Of a stretch of DNA of 45,656 bases, positions 9,341 through 20,000 are shown piece after piece. Source of the DNA: Alphaproteobacteria bacterium (GTDB lineage Bacteria; Pseudomonadota; Alphaproteobacteria; Rickettsiales; JABCZZ01). The stretch is taken from the NCBI GenBank assembly GCA_013288335.1, contig JABDCC010000013.1:1-45656 (forward strand), read 5' to 3'. Position numbers and translations under genes: made by a program. Numbering within the stretch: the stretch's first letter is position 1; each line of letters begins with the position of its first letter. A model generated the notes under the pieces. The model had not been told where the DNA came from and did no database searches. It saw nothing but the letters and a program-made list of their open reading frames with translations.

Positions 9341-11371
9341 ATGACAAAACTCACCATCGACGGAAAAGAAATCGAAGTACCAGCGGGCGCAAGCGTCATT
9401 CAGGCGTGCGATTTGGCAGGCGTGGAAATCCCACGTTTTTGCTATCATGATCGCCTTAAGATTGCTGGTAACTGCCGCATGTGTCTGGTGGAAGTTTCTC
9501 CAGGCCCACCAAAGCCGCAAGCTTCTTGCGCATTGCCCGTGGCTGAAGGCATGGTGGTAAAAACCAATACGCCAATGGTAAAAAAAGCCCGCGAAGGGGT
9601 TATGGAGTTCCTGCTCATTAACCATCCGCTTGATTGCCCGATCTGCGATCAGGGTGGCGAATGTGATTTACAGGATCAGGCGATATATTATGGTCGTGGC
9701 ACAAGCCGATTCGACGAAAATAAGCGCGCTGTACAAGATAAATATATGGGACCCCTGATTAAAACCCAGATGACGCGTTGCATCCATTGCACGCGCTGCA
9801 TTCGTTTTTCCTCTGACGTTGCGGGTGTGCCTGAGCTCGGAGCTACTGGCCGCGGTGAGCATATGGAAGTCGGAACCTATATTGAAAAAGCACTTACTTC
9901 TGAGCTTTCGGGAAACATGGTGGATATTTGCCCGGTGGGCGCACTTACCTCTAAACCCTATGCATTTACGGCACGCCCTTGGGAATTAAAAAAAACCGAA
10001 TCAATTGACGTCATGGACGCCGTGGGAAGCGCTATTCGTGTGGATTCGCGCCAAAATACCGTGCTGCGGGTATTGCCACGTTTAAATGAAGAAATTAACG
10101 AAGAATGGATATCGGATAAAACCCGCCATGCTTGCGATGGACTCAAAACCCAGCGTCTTGATCGCCCCTATATTCGCCGCGATGGTAAGTTACAGGAAGC
10201 AACATGGCCGCAGGCTTTTGCTGCTGTAGCAGAAAAACTTAAAGCCACTGCCGGAAATAAAATTGCCGCTATTGCCGGCGATATGGCATGTATCGAAAGT
10301 ATGTATGCTCTGAAAGAATTGATGAAATCTGTTGGCTCACCCCATATGGATTGCCGTCAGGACGGTGCAAAGCTCGATGTCACCGATCAGGCATCATGGC
10401 TATTTAACACGACTATTGCAGGCATTGAAAATGCTGATGTGTTGCTACTCATTGGAACCAATCCACGCCATGAAGCGGCAATTATCAATGCGCGTATTCG
10501 CAAGACCTATCTGAAGGGTAAGCTCAAGATTTATGCTATCGGTGATAAGGTGGATCTCACTTACAAAACCGAGTGGCTTGAGAATAATCCGCAGTTCTTA
10601 AATGAAATCGCTTCTGGCAAACATGCACTTTCCGAAGTGTTGAAGAAAGCCGAACGCCCGATGATTATTATAGGGCAGGGTGCGCTTACTCGCGCTGATG
10701 GCGAAGAAATATTAAAATCAGCAAGAGCGATTGCTGATAATTGCGGTTTAATCAAAGATGGCTGGAACGGCTTTAACGTATTACACACAGCCGCTGCGCG
10801 TGCTGGCGGTCTTGGTATTGGTTTTGTACCGCAGAAAGACGGACTGGATGTAAGCGGCATATTAGAGGCGACCCGTAAATGGGATATCGAAGTAGTGTAT
10901 CTTCTCGGCGCGGACGAAATAAATACCAATGAGTTTGGCCAGGCGTTTGTCATTTATCAGGGACATCATGGTGATAAAGGCGCGCACCGTGCCGATGTTA
11001 TTCTGCCAGGGTTTGCCTACACCGAAAAAAGTGCAAGTTATGTAAACACAGAAGGTGTTTCACAGCGGACAGTGCAAGCGGTTTCCGGACCGGGTGAAGC
11101 AAAAGAAGATTGGAAAATAATTCGCGCATTGTCAGAAGCAATTGGTAAATCTTTGCCGTTTGATAGCTTAGAACAACTACGCGCAAATCTTCAGCATGCT
11201 AAGCCAGCTGTATGGAAATCTGGAAAGGGTAATGCAAATGCAAAAATTGCAGCACAGCCTTTTGCCTACGTAGTACAGAATTTTTATATGACCGACCCAA
11301 TCAGCCGTGCTTCCAAAACGATGGCTGAATGCGTTACAGTCCTGCTGGAAGGCAAAAAGGAGGCGGCGTAA
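9341..11371 (+). CDS. nuoG: NADH-quinone oxidoreductase subunit G (75-kDa)
   Basis: A 676-residue subunit with an N-terminal ferredoxin-like 2Fe-2S domain (ligands in [16 protein letters not shown] and the later SCAL), a His-Cys 4Fe-4S segment ([18 protein letters not shown]), a further 4Fe-4S domain ([10 protein letters not shown] and DICPVGAL) and a C-terminal molybdopterin-oxidoreductase-like domain without cofactor function. Length is normal for alphaproteobacteria. Its TAA shares one base with the nuoH ATG, and the nuoH ribosome-binding site AAGGAGG lies inside the nuoG coding end. Confidence 0.97.
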   Translation: MTKLTIDGKEIEVPAGASVIQACDLAGVEIPRFCYHDRLKIAGNCRMCLVEVSPGPPKPQASCALPVAEGMVVKTNTPMVKKAREGVMEFLLINHPLDCPICDQGGECDLQDQAIYYGRGTSRFDENKRAVQDKYMGPLIKTQMTRCIHCTRCIRFSSDVAGVPELGATGRGEHMEVGTYIEKALTSELSGNMVDICPVGALTSKPYAFTARPWELKKTESIDVMDAVGSAIRVDSRQNTVLRVLPRLNEEINEEWISDKTRHACDGLKTQRLDRPYIRRDGKLQEATWPQAFAAVAEKLKATAGNKIAAIAGDMACIESMYALKELMKSVGSPHMDCRQDGAKLDVTDQASWLFNTTIAGIENADVLLLIGTNPRHEAAIINARIRKTYLKGKLKIYAIGDKVDLTYKTEWLENNPQFLNEIASGKHALSEVLKKAERPMIIIGQGALTRADGEEILKSARAIADNCGLIKDGWNGFNVLHTAAARAGGLGIGFVPQKDGLDVSGILEATRKWDIEVVYLLGADEINTNEFGQAFVIYQGHHGDKGAHRADVILPGFAYTEKSASYVNTEGVSQRTVQAVSGPGEAKEDWKIIRALSEAIGKSLPFDSLEQLRANLQHAKPAVWKSGKGNANAKIAAQPFAYVVQNFYMTDPISRASKTMAECVTVLLEGKKEAA

Positions 11372-12381
11372 TGCAGGAAATACTGAATACATACATTATT
11401 CCGGTACTGTTTATTCTCGGAAAAATCCTGCTAGTGGTCGTGCCGCTTATAGTGTGTGTAGCGTTACTCACCCTAATGGAGCGCAAAGTAATTGCTGCTA
11501 TGCAATTGCGCAAAGGCCCAAACGTAGTTGGATTATTTGGCTTTTTGCAGCCATTTGCTGACGGGTTGAAATTGCTTTTAAAAGAAACAGTGTTGCCTAC
11601 CAAATCCAACAAAGTAATTTTTATTTTAGCACCTATGCTAACCTTTGGCTTGGCATTACTTGGCTGGGCAGTGATTCCGGTCTCGCAAAATTTTGTTATC
11701 GCAAATATTAATGTAGGGGTCTTATATTTATTTGCGATTTCTTCGCTCGGAGTATACGGCATCATCATGGCGGGCTGGGCGAGTAACTCAAAGTATGCGT
11801 TCTTAGGCGCAATCCGCAGTGCCGCACAAATGGTTTCTTACGAAGTTTCCATCGGTTTTGTTATCGTGACGGTGATGATTATGGTGGGCTCACTTAATTT
11901 AACCGACATCGTGAACGCGCAAAAGGGTGGCATTGCTCATTGGCATGCCTCAGGTATTCTTTTTCCGATGCTTATCATTTTCTTTATTTCGGCGCTTGCG
12001 GAAACGAATCGTCATCCGTTTGACTTGCCAGAGGCAGAGGGCGAACTGGTTGCAGGTTACAATGTGGAGTATTCTTCCATGACGTTCGCGTTATTCTTTC
12101 TTGGTGAATATGCCAACATGATTCTGATGAGCGGTATGACCAGCGTGCTTTTCTTGGGTGGCTGGTGGTCGCCGATTAATACTCCGTTCTTTAATGCTAT
12201 CCCTGGTGTACTCTGGTTTGTAGTAAAAATTCTTCTTTTGCTTTTTGTGTTTATCTGGGTACGCGCAACCTTGCCACGTTATCGTTATGATCAGTTGATG
12301 CGGTTGGGCTGGAAAATTTTCCTGCCAGTATCATTGTTATGGGTGGTAATTATTTCGGGTTATGTAGTGTACTACCGATAA
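11371..12381 (+). CDS. nuoH: NADH-quinone oxidoreductase subunit H
   Basis: A 336-residue, eight-helix membrane subunit that joins the hydrophilic and membrane arms and forms part of the quinone tunnel. Diagnostic segments are [42 protein letters not shown]-like text (here [20 protein letters not shown]) and the acidic loop [20 protein letters not shown]. The ATG at 11371 is preferred to the upstream in-frame ATG at 11329 because it has an ideal AAGGAGG site and overlaps the nuoG stop. Confidence 0.96.
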   Translation: MQEILNTYIIPVLFILGKILLVVVPLIVCVALLTLMERKVIAAMQLRKGPNVVGLFGFLQPFADGLKLLLKETVLPTKSNKVIFILAPMLTFGLALLGWAVIPVSQNFVIANINVGVLYLFAISSLGVYGIIMAGWASNSKYAFLGAIRSAAQMVSYEVSIGFVIVTVMIMVGSLNLTDIVNAQKGGIAHWHASGILFPMLIIFFISALAETNRHPFDLPEAEGELVAGYNVEYSSMTFALFFLGEYANMILMSGMTSVLFLGGWWSPINTPFFNAIPGVLWFVVKILLLLFVFIWVRATLPRYRYDQLMRLGWKIFLPVSLLWVVIISGYVVYYR

Positions 12382-12423
12382 TAATCCGATATTAAACCAA
12401 GAAAATTTAAAAGGCAAAATAAA

Positions 12424-13029
12424 GTGGAAGCAATTTCAGAGTGGCTTGTTAACTGTATCGAGGGTGTCGGGTATATCGGTATTTTTGTTGCGATGTTTTT
12501 GGGCAATGTGCTGGTGCCGATTCCGGTTGAGCTTATCATGATTCCTGCGGGCTATCTTGTACAGCAGGGCAATATGAATCTGTTTGTTCTGCTGAGTTTT
12601 GCGATTGCCGGTGATGTGTGCGGTTCACTTTTTTCTTACTATATTGCCTTTCATTTCGGGCGCTTTGTTATATTGAAATATGCTAAATACCTATTTTTTA
12701 ATCAGGAAAGAATGGAAAAGCTGGAGCATTTCTTTGCCAGTCATGGTGAAATTTCAATTATTACTGGGCGCTTAACTCCTGGTTTGCGCCATTTTATGGC
12801 ATTTCCCGCAGGCCTTTCTCACATGAATGCCAAAAGATTTGCCGTATATACAGGCGTTGGCGGTGGGATATGGATGGGGGTCCTGATATTTGTTGGCCAT
12901 ATCATTGGCGGAAATAAGGCGCTCATCAGGCATTACCTGCCTTATTTATCGGGTGCCGCGTTTATGTTGGTATTTTTGATGATTTTATTCTATATAATGC
13001 ATCATAATAAGAAAAAGAAATTGTCTTGA
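12424..13029 (+). CDS. DedA/SNARE-associated family membrane protein
   Basis: A 201-residue polytopic protein starting at GTG. DedA features include the early re-entrant loop with VPIPVELIMIPAGYL, the GDVCGSLFSYYIAFHFGR segment and the ITGRLTPGLRHFMAFPAGLSHM block with conserved Arg, Gly and Pro. DedA proteins are inner-membrane lipid (undecaprenyl-phosphate or phospholipid) transporters or scramblases; the substrate here is not determinable. It lies between nuoH and nuoI (42 bp and 12 bp gaps), another non-complex-I insertion in the operon. Confidence 0.9.
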   Translation: MEAISEWLVNCIEGVGYIGIFVAMFLGNVLVPIPVELIMIPAGYLVQQGNMNLFVLLSFAIAGDVCGSLFSYYIAFHFGRFVILKYAKYLFFNQERMEKLEHFFASHGEISIITGRLTPGLRHFMAFPAGLSHMNAKRFAVYTGVGGGIWMGVLIFVGHIIGGNKALIRHYLPYLSGAAFMLVFLMILFYIMHHNKKKKLS

Positions 13030-13041
13030 GATAGGTAAATT

Positions 13042-13530
13042 ATGTCGGCTGTATACAAAACGATACGTAGTTTCTTTCTTTTTGAAATGGTTTCAGGTCT
13101 TGCAATGACTCTGAAATATTTTTTCAGAAAGCCAGTGACTATTAATTATCCTTATGAAAAAGGTGCGCTTAGCCCACGTTTTCGCGGTGAGCACGCGCTG
13201 CGCCGCTACCCTAACGGTGAAGAACGCTGCATCGCCTGCAAGCTTTGCGAAGCAATTTGCCCGGCTCAGGCAATCACCATTGAAGCGGAAGTTCGCGAAG
13301 ACGGTTCACGGCGTACGACCCGTTACGACATTGATATGACCAAATGCATCTATTGCGGCTTCTGTCAGGAAGCTTGTCCGGTGGATGCAATTGTGGAAGG
13401 GCCTAATTTTGAATTTACGACAGAAACTCGTGAAGAATTATTTTATAATAAAGAAAAATTGCTGGCTAATGGCGATCGCTGGGAACCGGCTATTGCAGCT
13501 AATCTGGCAGCAGATGCAGCGTATCGCTAG
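13042..13530 (+). CDS. nuoI: NADH-quinone oxidoreductase subunit I (two 4Fe-4S clusters)
   Basis: A 162-residue ferredoxin-like subunit carrying clusters N6a and N6b. The two motifs [12 protein letters not shown] and [12 protein letters not shown] each supply four cysteines. The N-terminal amphipathic helix and [18 protein letters not shown] segment are typical. It is the last nuo gene here; nuoJ to nuoN are absent from the window and must lie elsewhere if the complex is complete. RNase D follows 19 bp downstream. Confidence 0.97.
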   Translation: MSAVYKTIRSFFLFEMVSGLAMTLKYFFRKPVTINYPYEKGALSPRFRGEHALRRYPNGEERCIACKLCEAICPAQAITIEAEVREDGSRRTTRYDIDMTKCIYCGFCQEACPVDAIVEGPNFEFTTETREELFYNKEKLLANGDRWEPAIAANLAADAAYR

Positions 13531-13549
13531 AACTTAGAGGAGGGTTTTT

Positions 13550-14164
13550 ATTACTATTTATCTTCATAACGGTGATTTACCAGCGGACGTGAAACTTAAA
13601 GGCGACATCGCAATCGATACTGAAGCGATGGGGCTCATCAATCGCCGTGATCGTTTGTGCCTTGTACAACTTTCTACAGGTGATGGCGATGTGCATTTGG
13701 TAAAGTTTGCGCGCAATGCATATGACGCGCCAAATCTCAAAAAATTATTATCGGATCCAAGCACAACCAAGCTATTTCACTTTGCGCGTTTTGACGTTGC
13801 CATTATTCGTTTTTATCTCGGAATATTAGTGCAGCCCATTTATTGCACGCGTACTGCTTCTAAGCTCGTTCGTACATTTACTGATCGCCATGGGCTTAAG
13901 GAATTATGCAAAGAGTTGCTTGGCAAAGAAATTTCGAAACAACAACAATCTTCGGATTGGGGCGCTAATGAATTATCGCAGGAGCAGAAAGAATATGCTG
14001 CAAGCGATGTTTTATACCTGCATCAGCTGCGTGATATTTTAAATGCGATGTTAATCCGTGAAGGTCGCGAGGAACTTGCTCAGGCCTGCTTTAACTTCCT
14101 TCCCGCCCGCGCCATGCTCGATCTTTCCGGCTGGGAAGAAATCGATATTTTCGCGCATCAGTAG
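13550..14164 (+). CDS. ribonuclease D-like 3'-5' exonuclease, probable ATT start codon
   Basis: A compact DEDDy exonuclease of about 204 residues without the HRDC domains of full-length RNase D. ExoI has IAIDTEAMGL (Asp and Glu), ExoII has LFHFARFDVAII, and ExoIII has YAASDVLYLHQL (Tyr-x3-Asp). No ATG, GTG or TTG fits the expected N-terminus. GTG at 13589 would cut into the conserved sequence before the first strand. The frame reads ITIYLHNGDLPADV from 13550, matching the usual MTIYLH-type start, and AGAGGAGGG at 13536-13544 is ideally spaced from the ATT. An ATT start is therefore inferred. The stop abuts the convergent deaminase-like gene. Confidence 0.88.
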   Translation: MTIYLHNGDLPADVKLKGDIAIDTEAMGLINRRDRLCLVQLSTGDGDVHLVKFARNAYDAPNLKKLLSDPSTTKLFHFARFDVAIIRFYLGILVQPIYCTRTASKLVRTFTDRHGLKELCKELLGKEISKQQQSSDWGANELSQEQKEYAASDVLYLHQLRDILNAMLIREGREELAQACFNFLPARAMLDLSGWEEIDIFAHQ

Positions 14165-15832
14165 TTAGCCCACTCCTTGCACTTCTAATTCTCTTTTGGG
14201 ATTTCTAAATGGCGGTCCGATAATTTCGCGCACATTTTTTCGGACTGATACGCTTTCCAACATTTCTTTTGTGAGATTTCCGCTATTGGGGGGAAAGATG
14301 GTTACAAATGGATCATCAGTATCTTTGAGTTTCTTGTCGAGTCTTCCTAAACTCGAAGAATTTGGCATCTCCAGTGGGTACAAAACTTTAACTTCTGGCT
14401 CTGGATCACCAGGCTTATGATTGGCGTTTGCTGTCCTCAAAGCTGTTTTGCACTCACGTAATATTTTGTTGGGATTAAATGTTGTTTCATAAGCAGCCTT
14501 ATATCCTTTTATATTGCCAGCAACGGCTGCCGCTGCAGCAAATCCCCCTGGTACAGCGGTAATCTTTGTGCCGCTGATTTCTGGGTAGCCAAAAAATTTA
14601 TTATCATGTGTTTGTAATACAGAAAGTTTTATTTTGATATTTTCTATATCAGGGGTACCTGCTAATATGTGTGCTTCATACAGGGTTTTTATATAATCAG
14701 TCATTGCGGCATTTATTTCTACTATGGTAGAATCTTTTCCAAGTGTAGGAAAAGACATATCAAACTTCTTAGCTTTCTTTACTATTTCTTGAGATCTTTC
14801 ATAATCTTTTACGAGTGTAGTAACATATTTCCCATCATCTGAAAATATTACCTCGGTTACTGGCTCGGGAACTTTAATAATTTCTGCTTCTTTACCTTTA
14901 AATGTCTTGCCGATTATATATTCGTACCCCTTTTCCAATACATCATAAGGGATTTTTGTGTTGATACGTCTTTTCAGCGGAAACATTTGTCGATGACTTA
15001 TTTCGATGGCGGTCAGGGAATCGCCGCGTTTTTGGTCTCTTATTATGCCAGAGGCTAACAGATCTTCGGGGCCTTCATATTCTTTAATGTTATATTCTCT
15101 GATATTTTCTCCATTATTGGTGGGTACCATTATAAATTTTGTGCCCTCTTTTATAACCTTACCTTTTTTGATTTCTTTTTCGTGCGTATGTTGGAGCAAA
15201 TCTCTTCTACACTCACCACATAAGCAACTGAAACTTCCATAATTTTTAGGAACTAATTTTCCATCTTTAGTTTTATCTGCTTGGCCGGCCATCAGGTAAA
15301 TAGAGTCAAATATCACGTCTTTGTCGTTAAGGCTTACAGGTTTGTCACTACCATCGGGCCTTTTCCGAAGCCCTTTTTGACATTTGTTTAGCATATTGGT
15401 TTCAGCGCAACCTCTGCCGTAAAAAGAATCTTTGTATATCTTTTCATTATTAGATGCGACGAAGAGATTACCGCTGCTTGTAACCCCAGCAGCTACTGTA
15501 TAATATTTATTTATATCGGTTATGCCAGTGGGGCGGTAATGAACAATTATGTTATTGAGGACAGCAAGTTGCTCCGTTTCAGTCAATCTTTTTTCTTTAC
15601 ATTGTCCAAATGTAAAATAATCGTTATTTTCGCTTTTCTCAATAGAATCACGGTAAATTTTTGTAGCTGTAAGGCGGATTTCCCCTCCCTCAGTTTCCAC
15701 CCATTTCACAGTTTGGCCTTTTTCTTCTCCAGTTCTGGGAGGAAGTGTTATTTCGCCGCTATTACTATAAATAGAATATTTATTTTTATGATAAACTTCT
15801 TCATGTCCGTTACCATTCCCATTCTTTGCCAT
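14165..15832 (-). CDS. two-domain cytidine-deaminase-fold protein with inactive C-terminal copy
   Basis: A 555-residue protein that I cannot match to a named family. Residues 82-215 carry a cytidine-deaminase-like zinc site: NNE at 128-130 (the NxE substrate motif), CAE at 142-144 and CGEC at 205-208 followed by RRDLLQ, equivalent to the PCGxCRQ motif with Leu for Pro. About 40 extra residues separate the two zinc motifs. Residues 375-505 repeat the layout in the same order (LSVLQTHDNKFFGYPE, then PGGFAAAAAV where CAE should be, then PNSSSLGRLDKKL where CxxC should be), but every zinc ligand is lost. This resembles the active plus inactive domain architecture of E. coli Cdd. No signal peptide is seen. 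ATG at 15832 is preferred to TTG at 15844. The substrate is unknown. Confidence 0.8.
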   Translation of the reverse strand: MAKNGNGNGHEEVYHKNKYSIYSNSGEITLPPRTGEEKGQTVKWVETEGGEIRLTATKIYRDSIEKSENNDYFTFGQCKEKRLTETEQLAVLNNIIVHYRPTGITDINKYYTVAAGVTSSGNLFVASNNEKIYKDSFYGRGCAETNMLNKCQKGLRKRPDGSDKPVSLNDKDVIFDSIYLMAGQADKTKDGKLVPKNYGSFSCLCGECRRDLLQHTHEKEIKKGKVIKEGTKFIMVPTNNGENIREYNIKEYEGPEDLLASGIIRDQKRGDSLTAIEISHRQMFPLKRRINTKIPYDVLEKGYEYIIGKTFKGKEAEIIKVPEPVTEVIFSDDGKYVTTLVKDYERSQEIVKKAKKFDMSFPTLGKDSTIVEINAAMTDYIKTLYEAHILAGTPDIENIKIKLSVLQTHDNKFFGYPEISGTKITAVPGGFAAAAAVAGNIKGYKAAYETTFNPNKILRECKTALRTANANHKPGDPEPEVKVLYPLEMPNSSSLGRLDKKLKDTDDPFVTIFPPNSGNLTKEMLESVSVRKNVREIIGPPFRNPKRELEVQGVG

Positions 15833-15982
15833 AATTCTTACCAATCATTTTCATAAATTTTCCCCCCAAGGCATGCAATCTAACATATAATTGTTAAGAA
15901 TTTATTACGAAAATTTATTTTTTATTAATTATTTTCCAAGCAAATGCTTGTAATTAGCCATTTCATGAATAAAATGGTGTTT

Positions 15983-16993
15983 ATGAAACAATCTGCAAAA
16001 AAGTCAGAAAATATGCCAAATAAGGGCGAAACCTCGTCAGCCTCCGAGATAGGCCAGCGCGTTATTAATTGTGAAATTGAGGGACTTAACGCGCTTACCT
16101 CCACCTTAGGTAAGGAATTTGACTCCATAGTCGCGCGAATATTGCGTCTGCGTGGTCGCCTTATAGTAAGTGGCATGGGCAAAAGCGGCCATGTTGCGCG
16201 TAAAATAGCCGCAACTTTTGCATCCACCGGCACGCCCGCCTATTTTGTCCACCCCGGCGAAGCGAGTCATGGTGATTTAGGCATGATTACCGAGCAGGAT
16301 GGCTTACTGCTACTTTCCAATTCCGGTGAAACCGAAGAACTACGCGATATTATCGCCTATGCAAAACGGTTTAATATTCCGCTGATGGCGATGGTGCGCC
16401 GTAAAACTTCTATGTTGGTAACAGCCGCTGATGATGCGCTTGTGTTGCCGGATAGTCCTGAAGCCTCACCTGTAAATGCGCCGACCACCTCTTCTACCAT
16501 GATGATGACACTCGGTGATGCGCTTGCGGTTGCTGTTTTGGAAAAGCGCGGATTTACCGCCGAAGAATTTCATGTGCTGCATCCCGGTGGCAAGCTTGGT
16601 AAGGCATTTATCCGGGTAGAAAATCTCATGCACCCACGCGAAGATACACCCATTGTGTTCAAAGACGATGTCATGTCGCGTGTATTGCTCGTGATGACTG
16701 CAAAATCTTTTGGCTGTGCAGGTGTTGTTGACGATAAAGGTGTGTTAGTAGGTGTTATTACCGATGGCGATTTACGCCGCCATATGTCACCTGAACTACT
16801 CAAGAAAACCGCCCTGGAAGTGATGGCAAAAGACCCGATTACGGTGAATCGCGACACACTTGCAGCTGAGGCTTTGCGTGTTATGAATATCAACGCCAAA
16901 GGCAAACCCATCACTAGCCTTTTTGTGGTAAATGGCGGCAAGCCAGTGGGAATACTGCATATCCATGATTGCCTCCGCGCTGGGGTAATATAA
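15983..16993 (+). CDS. kdsD: arabinose-5-phosphate isomerase (KdsD/KpsF family)
   Basis: This protein interconverts ribulose-5-phosphate and arabinose-5-phosphate, the first step of Kdo synthesis for lipopolysaccharide. An N-terminal SIS sugar-isomerase domain is shown by LIVSGMGKSGHVARKIAATFASTGTPA, HGDLGMI and LLSNSGETEEL, and two CBS domains follow (LMHPREDTP..., VMAKDPITVNRDTL...). Several in-frame ATGs exist (15944, 15965, 15974, 15983, 16013) and none has a strong ribosome-binding site; 15983 is a compromise. It implies a Kdo-containing outer membrane. It is convergent with mfd, 16 bp apart. Confidence 0.92.
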   Translation: MKQSAKKSENMPNKGETSSASEIGQRVINCEIEGLNALTSTLGKEFDSIVARILRLRGRLIVSGMGKSGHVARKIAATFASTGTPAYFVHPGEASHGDLGMITEQDGLLLLSNSGETEELRDIIAYAKRFNIPLMAMVRRKTSMLVTAADDALVLPDSPEASPVNAPTTSSTMMMTLGDALAVAVLEKRGFTAEEFHVLHPGGKLGKAFIRVENLMHPREDTPIVFKDDVMSRVLLVMTAKSFGCAGVVDDKGVLVGVITDGDLRRHMSPELLKKTALEVMAKDPITVNRDTLAAEALRVMNINAKGKPITSLFVVNGGKPVGILHIHDCLRAGVI

Positions 16994-17009
16994 AACTACG
17001 CTGCTATTA

Positions 17010-20000
17010 TCAAGCAGCCAACCCTGCAATTTCCGAAATAGCATTATGCACACCGCGCAATTTTGCTGTGTGGTCATTCCATTCGCGCATCATTACCAGT
17101 TTATGATCGGGTCGAAGTTTTGCGCTGGCTGAATTTTTTGCAATGTAGGAAATAAGTTTTTCCGGTGCGGCAAATCTATTTTTGCGGAAACTCAGCACAA
17201 GGCCTTTGGGTCCTGCGTCTATGCGCTCAACACCTGCTTGGCGGCAAAGTTGCTTGATGCGCATCACTGCAAGTAAATGATCCACTTCCTGTGGGAGCTT
17301 CCCAAAACGATCAATAAGCTCTGCGGCGAAGGAATGAATATCTTCTTCGGTTTGAAGTGCTGCTGCGCGGCGGTAAAGGCCGAGACGAAGTTCCAAATCC
17401 TGCACATAAAATTCGGGAATGAGCACCGTCATACCGAGGTTAATCTGCGGACTCCATTCATCGGTAATCTCTGCGGCAGTTTCACCTTTCTGACGAGATT
17501 TTGCAACCGCAACCGCTTCTTCAAGCATATGTTGATAAAGCTCAATACCCACTTCGCGAATATGACCGGATTGTTCTTCGCCGAGCAGATTTCCTGACCC
17601 TCTAATATCCATATCGTGACTGGCAAGCGTAAACCCGGCACCGAGATTATCAAGTGTTTGCATGACCTCCAGGCGCCGCGTTGCTGCGCGCGAAAGTTTT
17701 TTCTGGTGAGGCAAGGTGTAATATGCATATGCGCGGGTTTTGCTACGTCCGACACGGCCTCGTAACTGGTATAGTTGCGAAAGCCCGAACATTTCTGCGC
17801 GATCAATAATAATGGTATTTGCAGTGGGTATATCAAGACCGGATTCTACAATCGTAGTGGAGAGCAGCAAATCAAATGCGCCATCATAAAACTTATTCAT
17901 AATGTCATCGAGTTCGCTGGCTGGCATCTGACCGGTTGCAGTGGCGATGCGTATTTCCGGCACCAGCTCATGCAGCATATGCTGCAATTCTGCCATGTGT
18001 TTTATGCGTGGGGTGACATAAAATATCTTTCCGCCACGATGGTATTCACGCAAGATCGCCTCACGCAATACTACCGGATCAAACGGCATAACAAATGTGC
18101 GAACAGCAAGCCTGTCGACTGGTGGGGTGGCGATGATACTGAGTTCACGCACGCCGGAAAGCGCCAATTGCAAAGTGCGCGGAATCGGTGTTGCCGATAG
18201 GGTAATCACATGAATATCGCCCTTGAGGGATTTGAGTTTTTCTTTTTGTGCGACGCCAAAATGCTGTTCTTCGTCAATAATCAGCATGCCTATATTTTTA
18301 AACTTTATAGTCTTTCCAAGCAGCGCATGCGTGCCGATGACGATATCAACACTGCCATTTTCAAGACCTTCGAGGGTTTTTTTATTTTCTTTTGCGGTGG
18401 TGAGTCGCGATAGTTGTTTTATGGTAAATGGCAATCCAGAGAAGCGCTCACTAAAGGTATGGAAATGTTGACGACAGAGTAGAGTCGTGGGGCAAATGAT
18501 GGCAATCTGAATGCGGCCATTTTCTGTTCGCGCGCTTGCTGCAACAAAAGCGGCACGCATGGCAACTTCGGTTTTTCCAAAGCCTACATCTCCGCAAACG
18601 AGCCTATCGGTTGGCTTTCCTGAAGCTATATCACCCAGTACATCTTCAATAGCTTTAGCCTGATCTTCAGTTTCCGCATAAGGGAAACGGGCGCAGAATT
18701 CTTCGTATAAGCCTTCAGGGGTATTAAGCGGACTGGCAACTTTAAGTTCACGCTCAGCAGCAATCGCAAGTAATTCTTCGGCGGCGATGGTGATGCGTTC
18801 CTTAAGGCGGGCTTTGCGTGACTGCCAGGAGGCACTACCGAGCTTATCGAGTTTTGCACCGTCTTCTTCACTGCCGTAGCGTGAAACTACATCTATATTT
18901 TCTACCGGCAGAAATAATTTATCATCACCTTCATAGACAATTTTGAGACAATCATGTTGTGCGCCTAATACTTCCAGCGTCACGAGTCCGTCGAAGCGTC
19001 CAATACCATGTTCGCTATGTACAACCAGCTCACCCGGCATAAAGTTGGCGGCTTCGAGGAGGAATTGCTCAGGTTTTTTGCGTTTCGCGGTGGCACGAAT
19101 GATGCGTTCACCGAATAAATCTTGTTCACTGATAAGCGATATTTTATCAGCCTCAAAACCGCGTTCCACTGCAATGACCGCAAGGCCCACGGTTTTACCA
19201 CTGACGTTTTTTGCATCGGCGTAGGTTTCCAAACGCAAGGGATGAAACTGATGCTCATGAAGCATGGTGGCGATGCGTTCACGACTGCCCACCGAATAAC
19301 AGGCGATTAGGGTGCTTGAGCCCCGAGAGCGTTGCGTAACAACATAATCACGCAAATCATCAAACAATGCTTCGCCGGTTAACTTACCCGCAGCAAAGTT
19401 ACGCGCCGGATGGTAATTAAGGTTATATGCTTCTCCTGCCGCTATGAATTGTTTTAAGGTAATAACAATACGATCGCGAGTGCGTGCCTCCCAATCATAT
19501 TGCGTTAAATACAAACTATCTGGTGGCAAAGCAGGGTAGGGCGTTACCCCGTATTGCTTGGTTTTAGTGCTGTTTTTGCGTGCTTCATAATATTCAGCTA
19601 TTTGCTCAAGCCGCTCAGCTTTAGCCATCTCTGCCTGAGAATCGAGTATAATAGTTGCATTCTGCGCATAATCAAAAACAGTGGTTAGGGATTCATAAAA
19701 TAATGGCAAAAGATGTTCCATGCCCACATTGCCACGTCCTTCTGAGACGGCTTCATAGACGGGATCATCACGAGTGATTGCGCCAAAAGTAAGGCGGTAT
19801 TTTTCACGGAAACATTCAATAGTGGTTTTGTTAAGAATAACCTCACTTGCAGGGCGCAAGGTAATTTCCGAAAGATTCTCAGTGCTGCGTTGCGATATGG
19901 GCTCGAACAAACGAATTGTCTCAAGATTATCGCCGAAAGTATCAAGCCTTATGCCATTCTCCTGACCGGTGGGAATGATATCAATAATACTGCCGCGTAC

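Noticed and set aside
13589-14164. RNase D starting at GTG 13589
   Set aside because: The conserved residues and an ideal Shine-Dalgarno lie further upstream; GTG here has no ribosome-binding site at proper distance.
16997-17020. Hairpin GCTGCT-ATTATCA-AGCAGC between kdsD and mfd as a terminator
   Set aside because: A six-pair stem without a T-run on either strand, partly inside the mfd stop region; not convincing.
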